DNA from: Nelumbo lutea
Lineage: Eukaryota > Streptophyta > Magnoliopsida > Proteales > Nelumbonaceae
NCBI GenBank assembly: GCA_022828595.1
Contig: JAKGHH010000005.1
Location: 65,033,655 to 65,097,654 of the forward strand
Direction of reading: 5' to 3'
DNA length: 64,000 nt
In this document: piece after piece, positions 60,103 to 64,000 of the stretch
Layout of the letters: every line of letters begins with the position of its first letter
Numbering within the stretch: the first letter of the stretch is position 1
The notes under the pieces: generated by a model
Databases searched by the model: none
Told to the model about the DNA's origin: nothing
What the model saw: only the letters and a program-made list of their open reading frames with translations
Position numbers and translations under genes: made by a program

Positions 60103-61559
60103 CTGCCATTGCACAAATACTAGAATTACACAATTCATACAACCACCAGAAACCCATAAAGGGCAAAGGAAAGCAGGAGTAAATAAAAGAAAAATACAAA
60201 AAGATAAAATATATACATAACGGACAAGCCCCTTGCATGGATCAAATACATAATACAAACATCTGCATTGCTTGTGTTGAAGACAACTATAAACATAATC
60301 TTCAGGGATAATTAGGATAGGATCTTGCAAAAGCCATGCATGTCCTACTTTAATAGATTCAAGACTTATATGTTGTATTTGCATCAAGAGCAAAAATTAG
60401 TTGGAGCTAGTTGTTTATACTTTATAATGAAGCTGTTCCCTGGTTTTCAAAACATAGAAACTAGGAAACCTCATCAACCACCAAAACCACATTGATGCAA
60501 TCCCAACTGTCAGTCAGGTCTTCGGGCCTTAGAACCTACCTTTAGGCATAGCAAAGAACTCTGTATTTTGCACTCTTTCTCCATCCTGTAGTAAAATCTA
60601 TGTGAGAAAAATAGAGAGATGGAGAGATACGGCCATAGAAAAGTGCAATCGGCAGAGTAGAGGGAGTGGGGGCATTAAAACCAATATTGTCAGACTTGGA
60701 ATGGAGAAAGTCAGACCCGTTAACCCATGAGCTAGTAAGGGTTTTCGTTTTTTATTGCAGTGCTAATTTTAAGAAACACCAGAAGAACCAAAACTGACAA
60801 ACTGGGGGATTTTCACAAACCTTCTAGTTTTCAGAAAAACACGAGACAATTGTAATTACCTTTGTTACTCTAAAAAAGAGATGAGGGGATTTGAACCTGT
60901 ACCTCAGTATCGAAACTTTAGACACAAATCATTTAAGTACATATAAACATGCAAACAATATTTTTTCTAATACTTAAGTATGATGTCAAGGGTCATTGGC
61001 TCAACCCAGTGGCTGGATCATTTTACATATGACTTTGTAACCAAAACAGTATTACAACTGTTTTTGAATCTGACAACATTGATTAGAAAAATACATACCT
61101 AATCATGTCATGTTTTGTTTTATTATATTTAAACACATGAGCATGAAAAAAAACTTAGACGATAATGATGATATTCAAAAACACAATATGACTTGCTGCT
61201 AGTAGAAGACTCCAAAAAAGCAAGAGCGACACAGAAGTAAAGAATCCCAAACTGGAAATTTCTAAATTTTTCATGTAATTGTTGCATTTTTAACAATAGG
61301 GTTATTTTTTGTCATTTTATTTTGTTGCCTGTGGAACCCAGAGAGTTTGATTTTCCAAATCAGAGTTTAGATGTATTTAAAATTTCATAGCCAATGGTTA
61401 AATAGCTTATGATTACTGAGTTTTCTTTTGATAGTGGCAATTCTGTAGTTTTTGCTTTTTCTAGTTCTAGTAGAACTGGCCACCCCAATAACGTATATGT
61501 GTATCTAAAGTACAAAAACATGGAGTGATGAATGAATGGAGCTTATTTGATTTCCTGCA
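60103..61559. other. Intron sequence; no further exon recognised
   Basis: I scanned both strands for the upstream WD40 repeats of the host gene and found none. A B-box-like GGTTCAAATCC (minus strand, about 60895) hints at another SINE scrap. Confidence 0.5.
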
Positions 61560-61770
61560 GCTTATGCTAAGGGTGACAAGTGATTCCCGCAGCTTGGAGT
61601 GATTCTAGGCACCCCATTGAGTGATTTTTGGTTCTCTCTCCCATAATTCTTTATATCTTCCCTTTAATCTTGCAAGCAGTAATTACAGTCATCAATAGAC
61701 ATAATTTCCCTATCAAGAAGCATTCATTAAACATTCCCAAGGGACTGAAACTAATACAGTAAGCTTTCTT
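61560..61770 (+). repeat. LTR fragment related to the solo LTR at 22475-23074
   Basis: AGTGATTCYAGGCACCC, AGTGATTT, CATCAATAGAC and CATTAAACATTC match, in opposite orientation, the left part of the solo LTR (about 22490-22690) in the same order. Its ends are not visible. Confidence 0.75.
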
Positions 61771-61825
61771 TATATTGTACACGTTATCAGGCCTGTATTT
61801 AATTAAATAAAGAAAAAGAAACTTC

Positions 61826-63060
61826 TGATATGAGCCTAGAAGGGGAAGAGATGGAGAAGAAGAAGAGGAGAAGAAGAAGAAGTCGAACAGAATAGAGCCT
61901 CATAGTCTCAATCGAGAGAGAGAACTACCGCCTTGTATGTTTAATTCATAATGAAAAGTAAAATTACAATACTACCCCTGTATACAGAGACTTGAGAATA
62001 GAGACAAAAAAACACTGATTTAAAGAAGAGGAAAGACTAAAATAACCCTAGAACAAAGCTGTATTTTAACACTCCCCCTCAAGTTGGAGCATATATATTA
62101 TACAACTCCAACTTGTTACAAATGTATTTCATCCGAGAACCACTCAAAACTTTGGTAAACAAATCAGCTAGGTGATCTTCAGACTTCACTTATGGGGTAA
62201 TGATTTCTTCACTGACCACCTTTTGTCTAACAAAGTTACAATCCACCTCTATGTGTTTGGTCCTCTCATGATACACTGGATTGGAAGAGATATGAATGGT
62301 TGCCTGGTTGTCACAAAATAGCTTCATGGGGTTTGTGACTGATATTCCCCTCTTGTAACAATTGTCTCAACCACACCAACTCACATGTAGTGTGCGCCAT
62401 TGCTCTACACTCGGCCTCAGCACTACTCCTAGCCACCACATTTTGCTTCTTGCTTTTCCAAGTAATCAAATTCCCTACCAAAAATGTCCAGTAATCAGTT
62501 GTTGATTTTTTGTCAGTAACCGACCCTGCCCAATCAGCATCAGTGTATCCTTCCAAGGAAAGTTCTCTCTCTTTCATATACAACAACCCTTTACCTAGAG
62601 AACCCTTCAAATAGCGTAGAACTCTAACAATACCTTCCATATGGATTGTCCTTGAGTTCTGCATGAATTGGCTCAATAATCCAACACTGAAGGAAATGTT
62701 TGGTCTTGTAATGGTTAAATAAATCAGTTTTCCAACTACTCTCTTGTACCATCCAGGATCAGCTAGAGGCTCCCCCTCACTATCAAACATCTTCACATCT
62801 TCAAGCACATACTTCCTATGTGAGAGAGAGATTCCCCACTTTGACCTTGCTACCTCTATGCCCAGAAAATATTTCAAGTGCCCCAAGTCCTTAGTCTGGA
62901 ACTGGCTTTGTAAGAACTGTTAGAGCTTTTCAATGCCATGCTCATCACTTCTTGTTATAATGATGTCATCAGCATAGACTGCAAACACAATCTTCCCAGA
63001 GGTAGTAGCTCTACTAAACACTGAATGATCAACCCTACATTGTGTCATCCCCAAACTGTT
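61826..63060 (-). mobile_element. Ty1/Copia element E, 3' part
   Basis: A 3' LTR (about 61826-62071, TGTTAAAATAC at its start in element sense) is followed by polypurine tract CTTGAGGGGGAG, RNase H and part of RT. The 5' part is missing: at about 63060 the sequence switches to a plus-strand Copia leader. The LTR's outer end is uncertain. Confidence 0.85.
62311..63060 (-). pseudogene. Copia E RNase H and partial RT
   Basis: RT retains KYFLGIEVARSKWGISL (about 62870), with the catalytic box reading YADD instead of YVDD (about 62970), a stop near 62921, and a deletion after KYVLE. RNase H has LEGYTDADWAGSVTDKKSTT (about 62540) and ARSSAEAECRAMAHTTCELV (about 62420), then a frame change near 62340. 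Confidence 0.88.
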
Positions 63061-63061
63061 G

Positions 63062-64000
63062 TAGGGAAGAGGCTGAAAAGGAGTGATCTCCCTCTTCCCT
63101 TGGAGGTTTCTATGCCTCCAGTCGTGCAGTTCATGGGTGGTTGCTATGGTTTGTAGGAAGCCCTCCCTTAATCGATGAAGAGAAGAGGACTAATTCGAGT
63201 GGTGCAGTGGGTGTCGAGTATAGTTTGATTTTCTGGTGATTACGTAAGTGGTTTTTATGCAGTTTTTTATTGTGAATCAAATGGTGAATATGTTCCAGAT
63301 CATATGGTGGAAATTCAGGTTGTAATGGGTTAGGGTTTACGCGGATTCCAGTGTGGTTTGAAGGGAGAGTGGTCTTCGAGCAGTGTGGTGAGTTTTTCAG
63401 GTAGTCGTGTGGTAGGGTTGTGGTGTAGAGAGTGCAGAATTCAGCAATGGGAGACAACAATGACAGTAAAACTAGTGTGATGGTTCCTACAGATTACCTG
63501 AATGTTCAGATGACCTCTATCAAGTTGAATGGAGAAAATTATGTACCTTGGGCGAAATCTAGAGAAGTCTTTCTTAAAGCAAAGAAGAAAGTGAAACACA
63601 TAAGGGAGGAAAAACCCTCTACTGATTCTCATGAGTATGGTGACTAGAACAAGAAGATGCACAGATTATTACAAGGTTATGGAACAGTATGGAACCCAAG
63701 ATTAGTATGAATTTCATGTTTCTTGATACTGTCAAGGAAGTGTGGGACCATGCTAAGAAGTTGCATTCAGGTCAAGACAACACAACTAGAGTATATCAGC
63801 TATATCAAGAATACTTTAATTTGCAACAGGGTAATCAAAGTCTTGAGGAATACTATGCTAGCATGAGAAACCTTCGTAATGAGTTGAATGTCTGGTGCCA
63901 CCACCTGTTGAACGGCCACCTATTCGTCAAGTGTATACACATCGCCAACATGTACCGACTCCTCCTCCAGCTCCATCCTCGTCGAAAGATCCGGCAATTG
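63062..64000 (+). mobile_element. Ty1/Copia element G, leader and gag start (continues outside)
   Basis: A leader (about 63062-63445) precedes gag (MGDNNDSKTSVMVPTDYLNV, 63447), related to element D gag (NDNKTSVMLSPDYLSVQ). Gag is frameshifted near 63640. At about 63890 the text jumps to the linker that normally precedes RT (RQVYTHRQHVPTPPPAPSSS), so the rest of gag, protease and integrase are deleted. No 5' LTR is seen at its left edge. Confidence 0.85.

Noticed and set aside
60885..60960. tRNA-like B-box (GGTTCAAATCC on the minus strand)
   Set aside because: No matching A-box at the right distance and no stem pairing that I can see.

Overview
This is a window of a flowering-plant nuclear genome. 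The evidence is GT-AG introns, dense Ty1/Copia LTR retrotransposons, L1- and RTE-type LINEs, an Au-type SINE, and short hAT-like and Tourist-like elements. I cannot name the species.

The organising feature is one host gene on the minus strand. Sixteen short exons at about 60.1, 58.8, 57.5, 57.0, 55.3, 55.2, 51.0, 50.8, 50.6, 41.8, 22.2, 15.8, 15.4, 13.0, 5.6 and 5.1 kb join in phase to about 503 codons. They encode, in order, WD40 repeats, a PFU domain and most of a PUL domain, which is the architecture of PLAA/DOA1/UFD3, the ubiquitin-binding cofactor of the CDC48/p97 ATPase. The first exons lie to the right of the window. The last exon lies to its left, beyond a Copia element. Almost everything else is intron, including one intron of about 19.4 kb and one of about 8.8 kb.

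Layout. 1-4268: Copia element A (+), entering from outside. 5.06-5.67 kb: two exons and a duplicated splice-donor region. 6.33-12.3 kb: near-full-length L1-type LINE (-). 13-15.9 kb: three exons and LINE/Copia scraps. 16.05-21.2 kb: Copia element B (+), complete with a target-site duplication. 22.1 kb: exon. 22.48-23.07 kb: solo LTR. 23.14-23.88 kb: LINE with an internal inversion. 24.2-30.6 kb: Copia element C (-) carrying three hAT-like insertions. 30.6-33.85 kb: decayed Copia element F (+). 33.98-34.44 kb: fresh 228-bp tandem duplication. 34.46-34.79 kb: RTE tail. 35.43-40.99 kb: Copia element D (-), inserted into an older LINE. 41.7 kb: exon. 42.0-49.3 kb: LTR-like piece, LINE remnants, nested hAT-like elements and a 145-bp tandem repeat. 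49.6-60.1 kb: Tourist-like MITEs, minisatellites, SINEs and nine exons. 61.56-64 kb: LTR fragment, then two Copia pieces facing opposite ways.

The transposon reading frames are interrupted by stops or frameshifts. By contrast, every host exon is open and bounded by GT-AG, so the gene looks functional despite the load. I found no bacterial-type system, CRISPR array or obviously new gene system. The most interesting material is the gene's architecture and the nested, datable insertions in its introns.
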